From Thermoplasmata archaeon (GTDB taxonomy: Archaea; Thermoplasmatota; Thermoplasmata; Thermoplasmatales; Thermoplasmataceae): a stretch of DNA of 64,000 bases. Position numbers and translations under genes: made by a program. The notes under the pieces were generated by a model. That model worked only from the letters and a program-made list of their open reading frames with translations. It made no database searches and was not told the DNA's origin. How positions within the stretch are numbered: position 1 is the stretch's first letter; each line of letters opens with the position of its first letter. This document shows positions 48,177 to 57,920 of the stretch, in pieces. The stretch spans positions 1 to 64,000 of the forward strand of contig JAJZIN010000003.1 in NCBI GenBank assembly GCA_021810575.1. Direction: 5' to 3'.

Positions 48177-48186
48177 ATTATATAAA
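48177..48186 (+). promoter_or_regulatory. TATA box before the 52-residue ORF
   Basis: ATTATATAAA centred about 34 bases before ATG 48216, placing transcription start near 48207 with a leader of about nine bases. Confidence 0.55.
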
Positions 48187-48215
48187 CCTTAATTCATTAG
48201 GCATTGGTAATCATT

Positions 48216-48374
48216 ATGCAGGAACTTATTTGTAACATAGAATTTCTCCAGGAAGGAGATGAATTCCAGGCAAAGTTAAGAACGGAAATAGGAGGACTGA
48301 TGGAATATTCAGGCCTAACATTTGAAGAGGTGTTGAATCAGGTAATAATAGAACTGGAAGAAGAATTCTCCTGA
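48216..48374 (+). CDS. Small 52-residue protein, HicB-like in outline
   Basis: Short ORF encoding 52 residues beginning MQELICNIEF. It has two predicted strands (ICNIEF, EFQAKLRT), then GGLMEYSGLTFEEVLNQVIIELEEEF, a layout recalling the strand-strand-helix of HicB-type domains, though too short and too diverged to name. A strong TATA box, good codon composition and its own intergenic position argue that it is real. No toxin-like gene is adjacent. Confidence 0.5.
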   Translation: MQELICNIEFLQEGDEFQAKLRTEIGGLMEYSGLTFEEVLNQVIIELEEEFS

Positions 48375-48391
48375 AACTTTGTACCAATAAA

Positions 48392-48400
48392 GATTTAATA
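48392..48400 (+). promoter_or_regulatory. TATA-like box of the gene at 48422
   Basis: GATTTAATA centred about 25 bases before ATG 48422; again leaderless spacing. Confidence 0.45.
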
Positions 48401-48421
48401 TTGTAACATATATTTGAATAA

Positions 48422-49438
48422 ATGAAAGCTGCCTTCATCATAATTTTTGCCACAGTTCTTGTGATTTCTCCCATGTACATGGGTGTCGCACACGGACATA
48501 GTGATGGGCAGATACAGTTTGATAAATCACCCACGTTCAACCTGACCATAGGAAACCAGAAAATTTCCCTCGATCTCTTCAGTCCTCAGTACCTGGATTC
48601 CAATTTTAAAAAGATCACCAGCAACCCAATAATAAACACCTCGGGATTCATGAATTCAGACATGGGAAAGAATACAAACCTGAGCTTTGGAAAGGCAATA
48701 AGGGAATCGTACCACGAAACGGTAAACGGAAAACTTAACATCTCATACTCATATTTTCTTCAGGAAAGGGTATTCGAGATAAGCATGCCGGGAATACTGG
48801 CGGAGTCGTCCGGGAACTTTCTCCCCCTCAATTATGGATACCTCTTCATAAATATGACAATCAATGTCTTCGAGACAAGGTATAACAATACCATCACAGG
48901 CCTAAATGGGAACATATTCGTAGGTAGCAATAACTCACTGAGAATTACTTATGAGATGAATGTTCATTCAACCCTTGGCGGCACATATCATATAATAATC
49001 CCAACGGTCTTCTCCTCAAGTTCAAATGGCATAGGAGTAGAGAATTTTACCGGTGCCAGAATGACAGAAAGGAACCAGTTTTACAGTGGCATAAGGCTGC
49101 ACATAGATCAGGACAGGAATATCTACTTCCTTTACAATGGCACTTATTACATGGACGGGATGGCAAGGGAAATGAAGACGCTCAATTACGGTCCCAATGG
49201 TTCAAACCTTAACGCCCTTAGTTACGTATTCACCGGAAATGGAAAATATTCCAACATATCCTATGATCCTTACCTTTCCATTCCAGGCCAGAATATACTG
49301 AAAAACATAACAGTGAAAGATATAGAGAATGGTGTTGTGAATCTTATCCTTGAAAACTCGGTCTACCTTTCCATAGGTCTTGTGGTTGGTATGGTCATGA
49401 TAGGCTCCGGATATGTCTACAGAAGAAAGAAACCCTGA
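48422..49438 (+). CDS. Exported membrane-anchored surface protein, unknown
   Basis: A 338-residue protein with a cleavable-looking signal (residues 2-24, ending near GVAHGHS), a beta-rich outer domain with about ten N-x-S/T sequons and a C-terminal membrane helix (about 313-332) with an RRKKP tail. Same topology as the other surface proteins here. No family recognised. Its stop is adjacent to the convergent regulator gene. Confidence 0.65.
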   Translation: MKAAFIIIFATVLVISPMYMGVAHGHSDGQIQFDKSPTFNLTIGNQKISLDLFSPQYLDSNFKKITSNPIINTSGFMNSDMGKNTNLSFGKAIRESYHETVNGKLNISYSYFLQERVFEISMPGILAESSGNFLPLNYGYLFINMTINVFETRYNNTITGLNGNIFVGSNNSLRITYEMNVHSTLGGTYHIIIPTVFSSSSNGIGVENFTGARMTERNQFYSGIRLHIDQDRNIYFLYNGTYYMDGMAREMKTLNYGPNGSNLNALSYVFTGNGKYSNISYDPYLSIPGQNILKNITVKDIENGVVNLILENSVYLSIGLVVGMVMIGSGYVYRRKKP

Positions 49439-49439
49439 G

Positions 49440-49937
49440 CTATTCCTCGTCAAGCATATCTATTAAGCTATCTGAGAGCTCTTCCAGGAATGACTTCCTG
49501 CTCTTTCTTATATATTCCTTAACTGAGTCGGGATTCTTCAGGGAGAGGCGATCATTCTCCCTGATCAGGATATTATCAGACAGCAGCACCTTTATGGCCT
49601 CATCAAGCTTCTCCCTGTCCTTCATCCTTTCATTGAGGGCCTGAATACTCATCTCCCTTTTCCTCAGGAGCAGCATGATGATGTTTCTGCTAATCTTGTT
49701 CCGGAGATGGTATCCAAGAATCTTTTTGGTATTATCTGATGATGCAATCAGGAAATATCTCTTGTAACGACCATCTTTCCTGATCATGATCTCATCTTCT
49801 TTCTCAAGCTTATATAGATGATATTCCAACTGTCCAACAGCCATTCCGGTCTTTCTCTGGAGTGCCCTGAAATGAAGTCCAGGTTCACTCTCAATTATAT
49901 GGATCAGTATGGTTCTCGGATCAGTTTCGTCAGTCAA
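49440..49937 (-). CDS. Tandem winged-helix transcription regulator
   Basis: A 165-residue DNA-binding protein. Residues 10-65 form a winged helix (LHFRALQRKTGMAVGQLEYHL with a wing MIRKDGRYKRYF); a second one spans about 75-135. This two-domain architecture is common in archaea next to small membrane proteins. The start overlaps the stop of the upstream gene by four bases, so the pair is probably a membrane-linked regulatory unit. Targets unknown. Confidence 0.75.
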   Translation of the reverse strand: MTDETDPRTILIHIIESEPGLHFRALQRKTGMAVGQLEYHLYKLEKEDEIMIRKDGRYKRYFLIASSDNTKKILGYHLRNKISRNIIMLLLRKREMSIQALNERMKDREKLDEAIKVLLSDNILIRENDRLSLKNPDSVKEYIRKSRKSFLEELSDSLIDMLDEE

Positions 49938-50224
49938 TTCTTCTTTCCCCTTATCATTCCAGAATAAAACAGGAGCATCACAATAAGTGCCGTCAATTCC
50001 AGCAGTATCCGGCTGTAAGCATTCAGGAAGCCAAGACCGAAATTTGTTATGACAATATATACTGAATCCAGTAGTACCAGCCCGAAAAAAGCACTCAGGT
50101 ATTTTATTATTCCCACACCCTTCCGCACGGCCTTGAGTGAAACCAGCAATAGAAAAAGGGAGACGACCACATTTATGCCGGAAATAAGTAAAGATAATTC
50201 ATTGAAATCAAAGCTCAGTGTCAT
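49934..50224 (-). CDS. Small three-helix membrane protein, partner of the regulator
   Basis: A 96-residue hydrophobic protein with three membrane helices and a short basic end. It overlaps the winged-helix gene by four bases. It may sense membrane state for the regulator; this is inferred only from the gene pair. Confidence 0.6.
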   Translation of the reverse strand: MTLSFDFNELSLLISGINVVVSLFLLLVSLKAVRKGVGIIKYLSAFFGLVLLDSVYIVITNFGLGFLNAYSRILLELTALIVMLLFYSGMIRGKKN

Positions 50225-50263
50225 TACAGAATAATTATAAATTCAGATATAAGTTAATTGGTA

Positions 50264-53200
50264 TTAAAACCTGATTGAGTATCCTGAGTTTGAGAATTCC
50301 TTTATGAATTCCTTCCTGATCTCGTTTTCACCACTCATCTCTTCTATCTTCAATTCATTCCTGTTTCTCTTTACCGATGAAAATGCCTTCACTGATAGGT
50401 TATCTATGAGGAGGAAATTCCTCGTCCCACCAGTCTGGGTCTTGATCTGGTTCCTGAATATGTAGCTGAAAAGGTCTCTTGGACCTATTATGAATGGCTT
50501 TGCAGATTTTTTCCTCATGTCAAGAAATCTTGCAGTAACAAGAACCGCCCTCTTGTTGTCAAGGATGATGCAGTTACTCAATCCGTCCTTCTTTCGTACA
50601 ATGTCGATTGTTCCTGAATAGAGCTGTTCATCCCTGTTTCCCGTGATCTCTGAAAAAAGCTGGAAATCTAGGAAGCCAAATGATTCTAAAATCTTTGTCT
50701 CCAGGATCATGGCGGCCTCCTTCAGTTCAAACTTCTCAACAACGTACCTGAATTTTGAATCTGAATCCTTGCATATTATGGATCTGTTCCATAGATCCTT
50801 GATAGATGCCACAGCCCTGTCATGAGAACCCTGAACATTAATGAGGACCTCCTCCTCAGGCTTTGGATAATCCATTATGATCTTCAGAATATCCATCTCA
50901 AGCCTGTCGATCTTCCTTCCCCTGAGCGTCCTGTAAAGTGAAATAGTCTCCATTGTCGCCTTTGAATTGAGATTCATGGGGCCATTGAAATTGAAGAGTA
51001 TATCCGAATAGAAATAACTGTCAACATCTGTGGACCTGATGCCATTGGCATATGCCTCAGTTGCATCTCTTATGCCAAGCCTTGCTTCCATTATGGAATC
51101 CATGACAGTCCTTTTGGTAACTCTTGATTGTGAATAGCAGTAGAGTGACCTCTGGAAGAGTTCATCACTGTATAACAGTTCTGTTTCCGAACTGCTTCTT
51201 ATGGCAACATCCCTGATCTTCCTGAACCCATTCTTTTCAAGCATGTCCCAGAGATTTTCCATGACCCCTGTGAATATTATGGACAGGCCGTTCCCGCCAA
51301 ATCTCTCATCGAGATAATCAAAGAAATTCTGAAGTAGTTCCTCCTTTTCAACTATGAGATCATCGATCCACATTCCTTCCTGTGTCTGTTCAAGGGACAG
51401 GATGCATACAAGGTTATTCTTTGAGAAAAACATGGTGTTCAGGTTGCTTGCCTCCGTGACCAGTCTTCCCGTTATAATGGAAACGGGGTCTCCCATGGGA
51501 AGCATGATGCTTTCTTCAACAGGTTCCGGCAACTTCCCGTAATATGTTCCATGCAGGCCAGAATGCATTTCTATTCCATCAAGATCTCCTGCTTTGATGT
51601 AAAACCAGAATGAGTTCATTATCTCATTCTGTGTGAGTGGACCGAAATGATCAAGGAGAATCCCCATGGCATTCTTTCTATCCAGCTGATCCTCCATACT
51701 TATTCTTGAATATGTATCATCATCCTCAGAAACGAGAATCCTGTGCTCCAGCGATCTTACGATCTGTCTTGCCTCCTTCGGATCAATATTCAGTTCCCTG
51801 GAAATTGCATCCAGTGTAACCGCACCAAACTTCAGGAAATCATATATTTGCTGCTCCTTCTCATCCATGGGTGATTCTCTCAGTTTCTGCAGCGCCATGG
51901 CAAGTCTCCTTTCCATGATCGTGGGCCTGTGCTTGAAGAATCTTCCCCTGATTACGGGTATATTGATCTCATCATGATTTTTACCATCTGATATGAGTCT
52001 GGCCTTTACAGATTCATCTTTCACAAAAAATCCAAGGTTTTCAAGGTATTCATCTGTGCTTTTGAACCTCCTCATATAACGACTCATCCTGATTGCTGTC
52101 GGTTCCAGCGATGCGGTGCTCAAGATTCTTTCAAGGTCTCCCTTAACAATGTACTGCTTTGCAAAGACTGGAGTCACATATTCCTCTGTAATCTTCCCTC
52201 TTGACTCAAGCAATTCAAGCGTCTTCACTATCCTGTCCTTTTCTACCGGGAAACGAACGGAGATCTCATCCAGGGTCATTGGACCCATGGAATTAAGCAG
52301 GTCAAAGAAGAGATCTTCCACTGTATAACTGCTTTCCGGATAAGTATCAATCTTCTCATAGGAAAATGCTTCACGCTTGAATTTTCTCCTAACAAGGTAC
52401 ATTGATTCAAGTGCAAGCAGGGCGTTCTTTACCTGTGATTCTTCATAACCCGTACTCTGCTGGATCTCCCTTGGCGTGCTTCCATTGCACTCTTCCAGTA
52501 CCTTCTGCTCTTCCTCATTCAGCGGACGATTTCTTGCGAACAGTTCCCTGAAAAGTCCGTATCTTTCCTCAGTGACCCAGTAAAGTCCCCTGAGGCTGAT
52601 ACTCCACAACTTTTCTTCCTTCACAAGTTCCCTGCCAATGGCAGGTGTATCAACTGAAGAATATGGGAAAGGAGAATTGAACCTTGACTTGGTGATATCA
52701 ACCATTGGAAAATGCCTGCACAATTCCATGTAACTTTCCATGTCACTTACCGGTGGAACCTTGCTCCTGTAAAAATTATCCACTATTCTTGGATCCTTTA
52801 TCTTGAAATCCATGTACTCTGTTCCATATACCCGATCCACTATCCTGCTCTGCAATTCCTTCATCAGCTTGGCCCTTTCCTCCATCAGGACAACATCAGA
52901 AACACCGGCCAGGATTAGGGATAGGGAGAACGGGCTTGCCTCCTCTGAATAATCCTTTACAGTATACTGATTTCTTCCTATAACTTCCTCAACATATTTC
53001 AGAGCAGAGGGTACATCCATCATATCATTCATTATTTCCCTGTATGTTTCTGTCACCACTGGAAAATTGGGTATATTCTCTATTGCCCTCAAAACCTTGT
53101 CACTCCTAAGCTGCTGGATCACAACAGAAACCTCATGGCCCTTGTATCTTCTCAGTACCATCAGTGATCGTGTTGCGCACTGCCTGAATCTCTCCTTGAA

Positions 53201-55267
53201 GACAGTTGTATTCATGATGGATCTTTTCACGTAGTCAACAAAATTATCCGCGTCTATGAGATTAATGACATTCTTTATTGGGATTGAGGATTCAACTGTA
53301 AGCATGAATCCATCATCGGTGACAGTAACCCTTGTATTTGTCTCGTATGTATTGGAAATTGCCTGGGCATAAGCCCTCGATATGGCATCATTGACCCTCC
53401 TGCCAAGAGGTATCAGGAACAGTATACTGTATAATCCATTCTCCCGGTATCCTTCCACATACAGATGGCTATCGGTCGGTACGTTGAACTTGGTCTGTGC
53501 TCTTATATATGAAATGATGCTTCTTGCCCCATTCTCATCCAGGTGATAATTTTCTCTCAGCCATTCCCTGAGATCATCCTTATCAAGACTCTTCTGAATA
53601 TTATCCCTGAATTTTCCGATAAGTGTCCCGAGATCATAACTTCTTGGGAGCATCTCCCCTGTCCACGATGGAATTGTTGGTTTCAGGCCTGTTGCGTCCC
53701 TGACGATCACCCTGTTTCCTCTCGTGCGTATGAATGCATATGTTCTCGCACCCAGAACAAAGATATCCCCTGCTGTCATTCTCTCAACAAACTTATCACT
53801 CAGCTGGCCAAGATGCCTGCCGCTGAGATCGATCACCCTGTAGTCTGAATCATCTGGAATTGTCCCGATATTCATGAAGTAGATCATCCTTGTACTCTTC
53901 TTCTTCCCGAATACCTTCTCCTCCTCATCATACCATATTTTTGAATATATGGTGTTATTTTCAATCCTGCCTGCAAGATAATTAATTACTGACATGTAGT
54001 CTTCCATGGTCAGGTTCCTGTAAGGATAGGATCTCCTTATGAGGTTGTAGCTTTCATCAATGCTCCATGTTTTTTCCAGGGACATTCCAACCACTGCCTG
54101 CGAAAGTACATCAAGGGCACCTTCTGGAATGCTGACCCGATCTATCTCACGATCATAGGCTGCCTTTGTTAGTACTGCACATTCTACCAGATCATCCAGG
54201 TTGAAGACAACAAATCTTCCCTGGCTTAGTTTTGTGATTGAGTGCCCGGCCCTCCCGATCCTCTGCAGTCCTTTTGATACGGATTTAGGGCTTCCTATCT
54301 GTACCACAAGATCGACACTGCCAATATCAATTCCAAGTTCAAGTGATGTTGATGAAATAACGCACTTCAATTCTCCATTCTTCAATTTCTCTTCCACGCC
54401 AAGCCTAATCTCCTTTCCTAAGGATGAATGGTGTGCCTCAAGGCTATCAATTCCGCGGGCTTTCAACCTGATCGCCACATGTTCGGTGGCACTTCTTGTA
54501 TTCGTGAAAATGAGCGTGGTCTTGTGTTCTTCTATGAGTTTTACAAGAATATCATACATCCTTTCATTTGCAACCTCAAATCCTGCAGTCGTGAGATCAT
54601 CCACAGGTGTCAGCGTCATTAGATCAAGGCCCCTCTTCAGGTCAACATCCACTATGTTGCATTTCCTAGGTTCTCCATTCTCATATCCACATAGGAAATT
54701 TGAGATCCTGTCAAGGGGAGCCTGTGTCGCGGAAAGTCCAATTCTGACAAATCCTGGTGATAGTTCCTCCAGTCTTTCCAGGTTCAGTGAAAGCAGAGTG
54801 CCTCTCTTGGATGAAGAAACCTCATGTATTTCATCAACAATGACATATTTCACATCCTTGAACTTTTCCTTGAATTTTGGTGCAGTCAGTGAAAGGGCAA
54901 GGGATTCGGGTGTTGTTATTAGTATGTGTGGCGGCTTCCTGAGCATCTTCTGCCTGTCATTCTGTGTTGTATCGCCACTTCTGAGGCCGACCCTGATCTT
55001 TGGCAGGTTCATGTCACTTTCTTCAGCAAGTTTGTAAATTTCCCTTAAGGGCTCGTTCAGGTTCCTGTTTATATCGTTGGCAAGAGCCTTCAGTGGGCTA
55101 ATATACACACACTCTATCTTATCTTCAAGCCCATTCTCCTTGGATCTCAGGAAGAGCTCATTTATTATGGCAAGAAATCCGGTCAATGTCTTTCCTGTAC
55201 CGGTTGGGCTGGAAACAAGTACATTCTCACCCTTATGAATCAGGGGTATTACCTTCTTCTGAGGCAC
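50264..55267 (-). CDS. lhr: ATP-dependent helicase Lhr (large form)
   Basis: Superfamily 2 helicase for DNA repair and recombination, at least 1667 residues. Walker A SSPTGTGKT (19-27), the DEIH box in VIVDEIHEVSSS (about 142), GLSATQAP, and motif VI QRIGRAGH (about 340) are followed by a winged-helix region and a long C-terminal part with many HTH-like segments (the bacterial-type Lhr length; most archaeal forms are about 900). GTG 55267 is the first ordinary start, but the same frame continues upstream with LDPIISKWFNDKYDSLT, the family's Q-motif region, so the protein really begins further up (see findings). Confidence 0.9.
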   Translation of the reverse strand: MPQKKVIPLIHKGENVLVSSPTGTGKTLTGFLAIINELFLRSKENGLEDKIECVYISPLKALANDINRNLNEPLREIYKLAEESDMNLPKIRVGLRSGDTTQNDRQKMLRKPPHILITTPESLALSLTAPKFKEKFKDVKYVIVDEIHEVSSSKRGTLLSLNLERLEELSPGFVRIGLSATQAPLDRISNFLCGYENGEPRKCNIVDVDLKRGLDLMTLTPVDDLTTAGFEVANERMYDILVKLIEEHKTTLIFTNTRSATEHVAIRLKARGIDSLEAHHSSLGKEIRLGVEEKLKNGELKCVISSTSLELGIDIGSVDLVVQIGSPKSVSKGLQRIGRAGHSITKLSQGRFVVFNLDDLVECAVLTKAAYDREIDRVSIPEGALDVLSQAVVGMSLEKTWSIDESYNLIRRSYPYRNLTMEDYMSVINYLAGRIENNTIYSKIWYDEEEKVFGKKKSTRMIYFMNIGTIPDDSDYRVIDLSGRHLGQLSDKFVERMTAGDIFVLGARTYAFIRTRGNRVIVRDATGLKPTIPSWTGEMLPRSYDLGTLIGKFRDNIQKSLDKDDLREWLRENYHLDENGARSIISYIRAQTKFNVPTDSHLYVEGYRENGLYSILFLIPLGRRVNDAISRAYAQAISNTYETNTRVTVTDDGFMLTVESSIPIKNVINLIDADNFVDYVKRSIMNTTVFKERFRQCATRSLMVLRRYKGHEVSVVIQQLRSDKVLRAIENIPNFPVVTETYREIMNDMMDVPSALKYVEEVIGRNQYTVKDYSEEASPFSLSLILAGVSDVVLMEERAKLMKELQSRIVDRVYGTEYMDFKIKDPRIVDNFYRSKVPPVSDMESYMELCRHFPMVDITKSRFNSPFPYSSVDTPAIGRELVKEEKLWSISLRGLYWVTEERYGLFRELFARNRPLNEEEQKVLEECNGSTPREIQQSTGYEESQVKNALLALESMYLVRRKFKREAFSYEKIDTYPESSYTVEDLFFDLLNSMGPMTLDEISVRFPVEKDRIVKTLELLESRGKITEEYVTPVFAKQYIVKGDLERILSTASLEPTAIRMSRYMRRFKSTDEYLENLGFFVKDESVKARLISDGKNHDEINIPVIRGRFFKHRPTIMERRLAMALQKLRESPMDEKEQQIYDFLKFGAVTLDAISRELNIDPKEARQIVRSLEHRILVSEDDDTYSRISMEDQLDRKNAMGILLDHFGPLTQNEIMNSFWFYIKAGDLDGIEMHSGLHGTYYGKLPEPVEESIMLPMGDPVSIITGRLVTEASNLNTMFFSKNNLVCILSLEQTQEGMWIDDLIVEKEELLQNFFDYLDERFGGNGLSIIFTGVMENLWDMLEKNGFRKIRDVAIRSSSETELLYSDELFQRSLYCYSQSRVTKRTVMDSIMEARLGIRDATEAYANGIRSTDVDSYFYSDILFNFNGPMNLNSKATMETISLYRTLRGRKIDRLEMDILKIIMDYPKPEEEVLINVQGSHDRAVASIKDLWNRSIICKDSDSKFRYVVEKFELKEAAMILETKILESFGFLDFQLFSEITGNRDEQLYSGTIDIVRKKDGLSNCIILDNKRAVLVTARFLDMRKKSAKPFIIGPRDLFSYIFRNQIKTQTGGTRNFLLIDNLSVKAFSSVKRNRNELKIEEMSGENEIRKEFIKEFSNSGYSIRF

Positions 55268-55433
55268 TGTAAGGGAATCATATTTGTCATTGAACCACTT
55301 TGAAATGATTGGATCAAGGAATGGTAAATGTTCTTCAACACCTCCTCTTTTTTCTCCGGTCTGTTTAAACGTGATAATCTGCAGTTCAACGTAAAAAGAT
55401 ATAAAAGGCTTTTTACGAATTGGACAACATACC

Positions 55434-56531
55434 TCAGGAATTTACAATATAGTAAGATCCTGAATTTACGCTTTCCCTGCTCAGCCTCCTCAGTATCTTC
55501 TCCCTTTCTGTTGCCTGCATTCCTCCCTGCTTCAGAAGGTTACCGAAGAACTCTATTGATCGATCATAATCTTCATGGTTAACTGGCTTGGGAATTCCAT
55601 CCTTTCCACCCAGGGCATATGAATATCTCACTGGATCCTCATAACTTGGCTTCTCTCCAGTGATGACCTCTGCAATGTAGCAGAGTGCTCTTATAGTGCT
55701 CTTGCCAGCCCCTGGAACGAGAAGCAGGTCATCAAAATTAGATGGCTCAAATTCGTATATTTTCTCGAGATTTTTCCAGGGTACTTTTATTGCAAGATTC
55801 AGGACCTTTTCATCACTGTAATAGTCCAGGGTTCGCTGGGTCCCATTTGAAATTCTCGGTTTCTCCTTGATTGCCTGAAGCATGGATTCCCTGGATTTCC
55901 TGCTAAGTGGGCTCGAGAGATCAAGGCAGTTGCCTGAAAGCATATCTGACCTTATACCCATCCGGCTTTCCTCCATTTTTTCCATGATATGCCTGGAAGA
56001 CCAGTGATATCTCCTGGCCATTTTCTCATCAGTGTTCAGGCCCTGCTGTATGACCGAATAGTTTCCCTTGTAATCCATTACAACACCGTGGATATAGAGA
56101 TCATATGTATCCTGCAGTAGGTTCTCATCAATCTTGGCTGCAAGATCTGTTTCCTTCCTGACCCTTTCAGGAATATGCTCTGTTGCGAACATTGAGGATC
56201 TGGATGATATATCACTTGATTTTTCCTTCATGTGAATACCCTTGCCTCCGGCAACGAAGAAATCCAGGTCCCTGGAGTTTGAATATTCCTTCAATGCGTG
56301 AAGTGTTGTAGTGGTTGTACCGCTTGAATTCCAGTCAAATCCGGTAACAAGGCTCAGCGAGTGAAACCATACTGGATCCGACATTCTCAATATGAGCTCC
56401 TGGGTTCCATATGTTTCGGAGATCAGTTCACATATCTGTCCCGTCAATCGGACAATCTTCCTGTAAAGTAGTTCCGGAGGTTTTCCATAGTGTAAGGGAA
56501 GATAGGCAGTACCATTTCTTGTTATGGTCAC
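55434..56531 (-). CDS. DUF763 protein
   Basis: A 365-residue member of the DUF763 family, found in archaea and thermophilic bacteria and of unknown function. Family marks: GTAYLPLHYGKPPELLY at the N-terminus, SDPVWFHSLSLVTGFDWNSSGTTTT, FFVAGGKGIHMK and a helix-hairpin-like LLLVPGAGKSTIRALCYIAEVI. The frame is open to TTG 56546; GTG 56531 is preferred because the family begins close to GTAYLP and a TATA-like CTTATAG lies 25 bases upstream. Between Lhr and an MFS gene; a nucleic-acid role is only a guess from the HhH-like loop. Confidence 0.8.
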   Translation of the reverse strand: MTITRNGTAYLPLHYGKPPELLYRKIVRLTGQICELISETYGTQELILRMSDPVWFHSLSLVTGFDWNSSGTTTTTLHALKEYSNSRDLDFFVAGGKGIHMKEKSSDISSRSSMFATEHIPERVRKETDLAAKIDENLLQDTYDLYIHGVVMDYKGNYSVIQQGLNTDEKMARRYHWSSRHIMEKMEESRMGIRSDMLSGNCLDLSSPLSRKSRESMLQAIKEKPRISNGTQRTLDYYSDEKVLNLAIKVPWKNLEKIYEFEPSNFDDLLLVPGAGKSTIRALCYIAEVITGEKPSYEDPVRYSYALGGKDGIPKPVNHEDYDRSIEFFGNLLKQGGMQATEREKILRRLSRESVNSGSYYIVNS

Positions 56532-56652
56532 AATTAAGCATGACAACCCGCCTATAAGAATTATTATTGTTAATGAAATAGGGAAAACTCACTTTATAAA
56601 TACTTAATCTCATGATTATCAATATTCTAATATTTGAGTTGGATACGTGGTG

Positions 56653-57858
56653 ATGAAGCAGATTCCTTTGCTTGGTCTCATAAGAGGACTGAGAAGTTTC
56701 TATTTTGGATACATTGCGTTTCTTATCCCATTGTTCCTGGTCCACATAGGCTTCTCAACCATATATGTTGGAATCTATGCCCTTGTGGCAACTGTGGCAA
56801 GTTCAGTTCTTGTATTGCTATCGGGTTTCCTGGGGGATCTTTACAGCAGGAAGAAGACGCTTCTTCTCATGTCAGTTCTTCCAGCATTCATATTCATATC
56901 TTTCCTGTTCACCAGGAATATCGTAATCATATCTCTTACTTCATTATTTGGCATAACATTCAGTGCAATTGGTGGGGGTGCAGGTGGCGGTCCAGTGGCA
57001 CCAATACTTACTGCATTTGTCGCAGACAAGACTGATCCATCAAACAGGACGGGAATCTATTCCATCCTGATGATAGTGTCCATTGTCTCGGCAATCGCTG
57101 GCAGTTCCACATCGGCTTTGCTGGAAATATACATCTCAAATTATTATCAGGTACTATTCCTAATTGCTCTTGTATTGAATCTGTCCTCTGTAGCAATCAC
57201 ACTGTTGCTGGAGGACACGAAAATTAAGAAGCGAAAGGAGAAGACTCCAGTAATAGAAATGGAATCTGGAGGAAACATATTGAAAATTGGACTTTCAGGT
57301 GCTTTCGGTAGCGTTGGTCTTGGTGTTGTAACGCCAATTATATCCCTGTACTTTCATGATATTGGATTGCCTGCCTATATCATTTCAGAAATATTCACCG
57401 GGTCCTACATCGCAGCTGGTATCGCCGTTGGCTTTTCCACATATATGGAACGGTTCTTTGGAGCAATATATGCCATTGGCTTATTCAGGACACTTGGAAG
57501 TGTCCTATTCATAATAATCCCATTTGTTCCACCCATTATTGCAGGGGTGGTATATGCCATCAGAACCGGTTTATACCAGCTTGCCCTTCCAATCAGGCAA
57601 AGTTTCCAGATGGAGTTGCTGAAACCGGAAGAAAGGGCAAGAGGAAACAGCCTCACAGGTATATCGAGAAGATTGCCATATGGCGCTTCAACCACATTTG
57701 GAAGTTTTCTACTGAGTGCAGGCTATATTACCTTGATGTTTTCTTTTGCCGGTATTGTATCACTTCTGGATCCTGTTCTTTACGTTCTTTTCTTCAGGAA
57801 GTATAACAGGAAATCCCCGGGAGAGAAGAGCATTGTTACACAGATTGGGGATAAATGA
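56653..57858 (+). CDS. MFS transporter
   Basis: Major facilitator with 12 predicted membrane helices in 401 residues. The loop between helices 2 and 3, GFLGDLYSRKKTLL, is the MFS motif A (GxLaDrxGrkkxl). GGGAGGGPVAP in helix 4 is Gly-rich like drug or metabolite exporters. Substrate unknown. ATG 56653 follows two in-frame GTG codons. It is divergent from DUF763. Confidence 0.88.
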   Translation: MKQIPLLGLIRGLRSFYFGYIAFLIPLFLVHIGFSTIYVGIYALVATVASSVLVLLSGFLGDLYSRKKTLLLMSVLPAFIFISFLFTRNIVIISLTSLFGITFSAIGGGAGGGPVAPILTAFVADKTDPSNRTGIYSILMIVSIVSAIAGSSTSALLEIYISNYYQVLFLIALVLNLSSVAITLLLEDTKIKKRKEKTPVIEMESGGNILKIGLSGAFGSVGLGVVTPIISLYFHDIGLPAYIISEIFTGSYIAAGIAVGFSTYMERFFGAIYAIGLFRTLGSVLFIIIPFVPPIIAGVVYAIRTGLYQLALPIRQSFQMELLKPEERARGNSLTGISRRLPYGASTTFGSFLLSAGYITLMFSFAGIVSLLDPVLYVLFFRKYNRKSPGEKSIVTQIGDK

Positions 57859-57920
57859 CTGTAACTTTACATATAGCAAATTCTGAAAACAATTAATATG
57901 CCATAATGTATTTTCATCAT

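Noticed and set aside
54201..55037. Long plus-strand open frame (278 codons) opposite lhr
   Set aside because: It lies wholly antisense to the helicase motor domain, has Ser/Leu/Pro-rich composition typical of shadow frames and no family resemblance.
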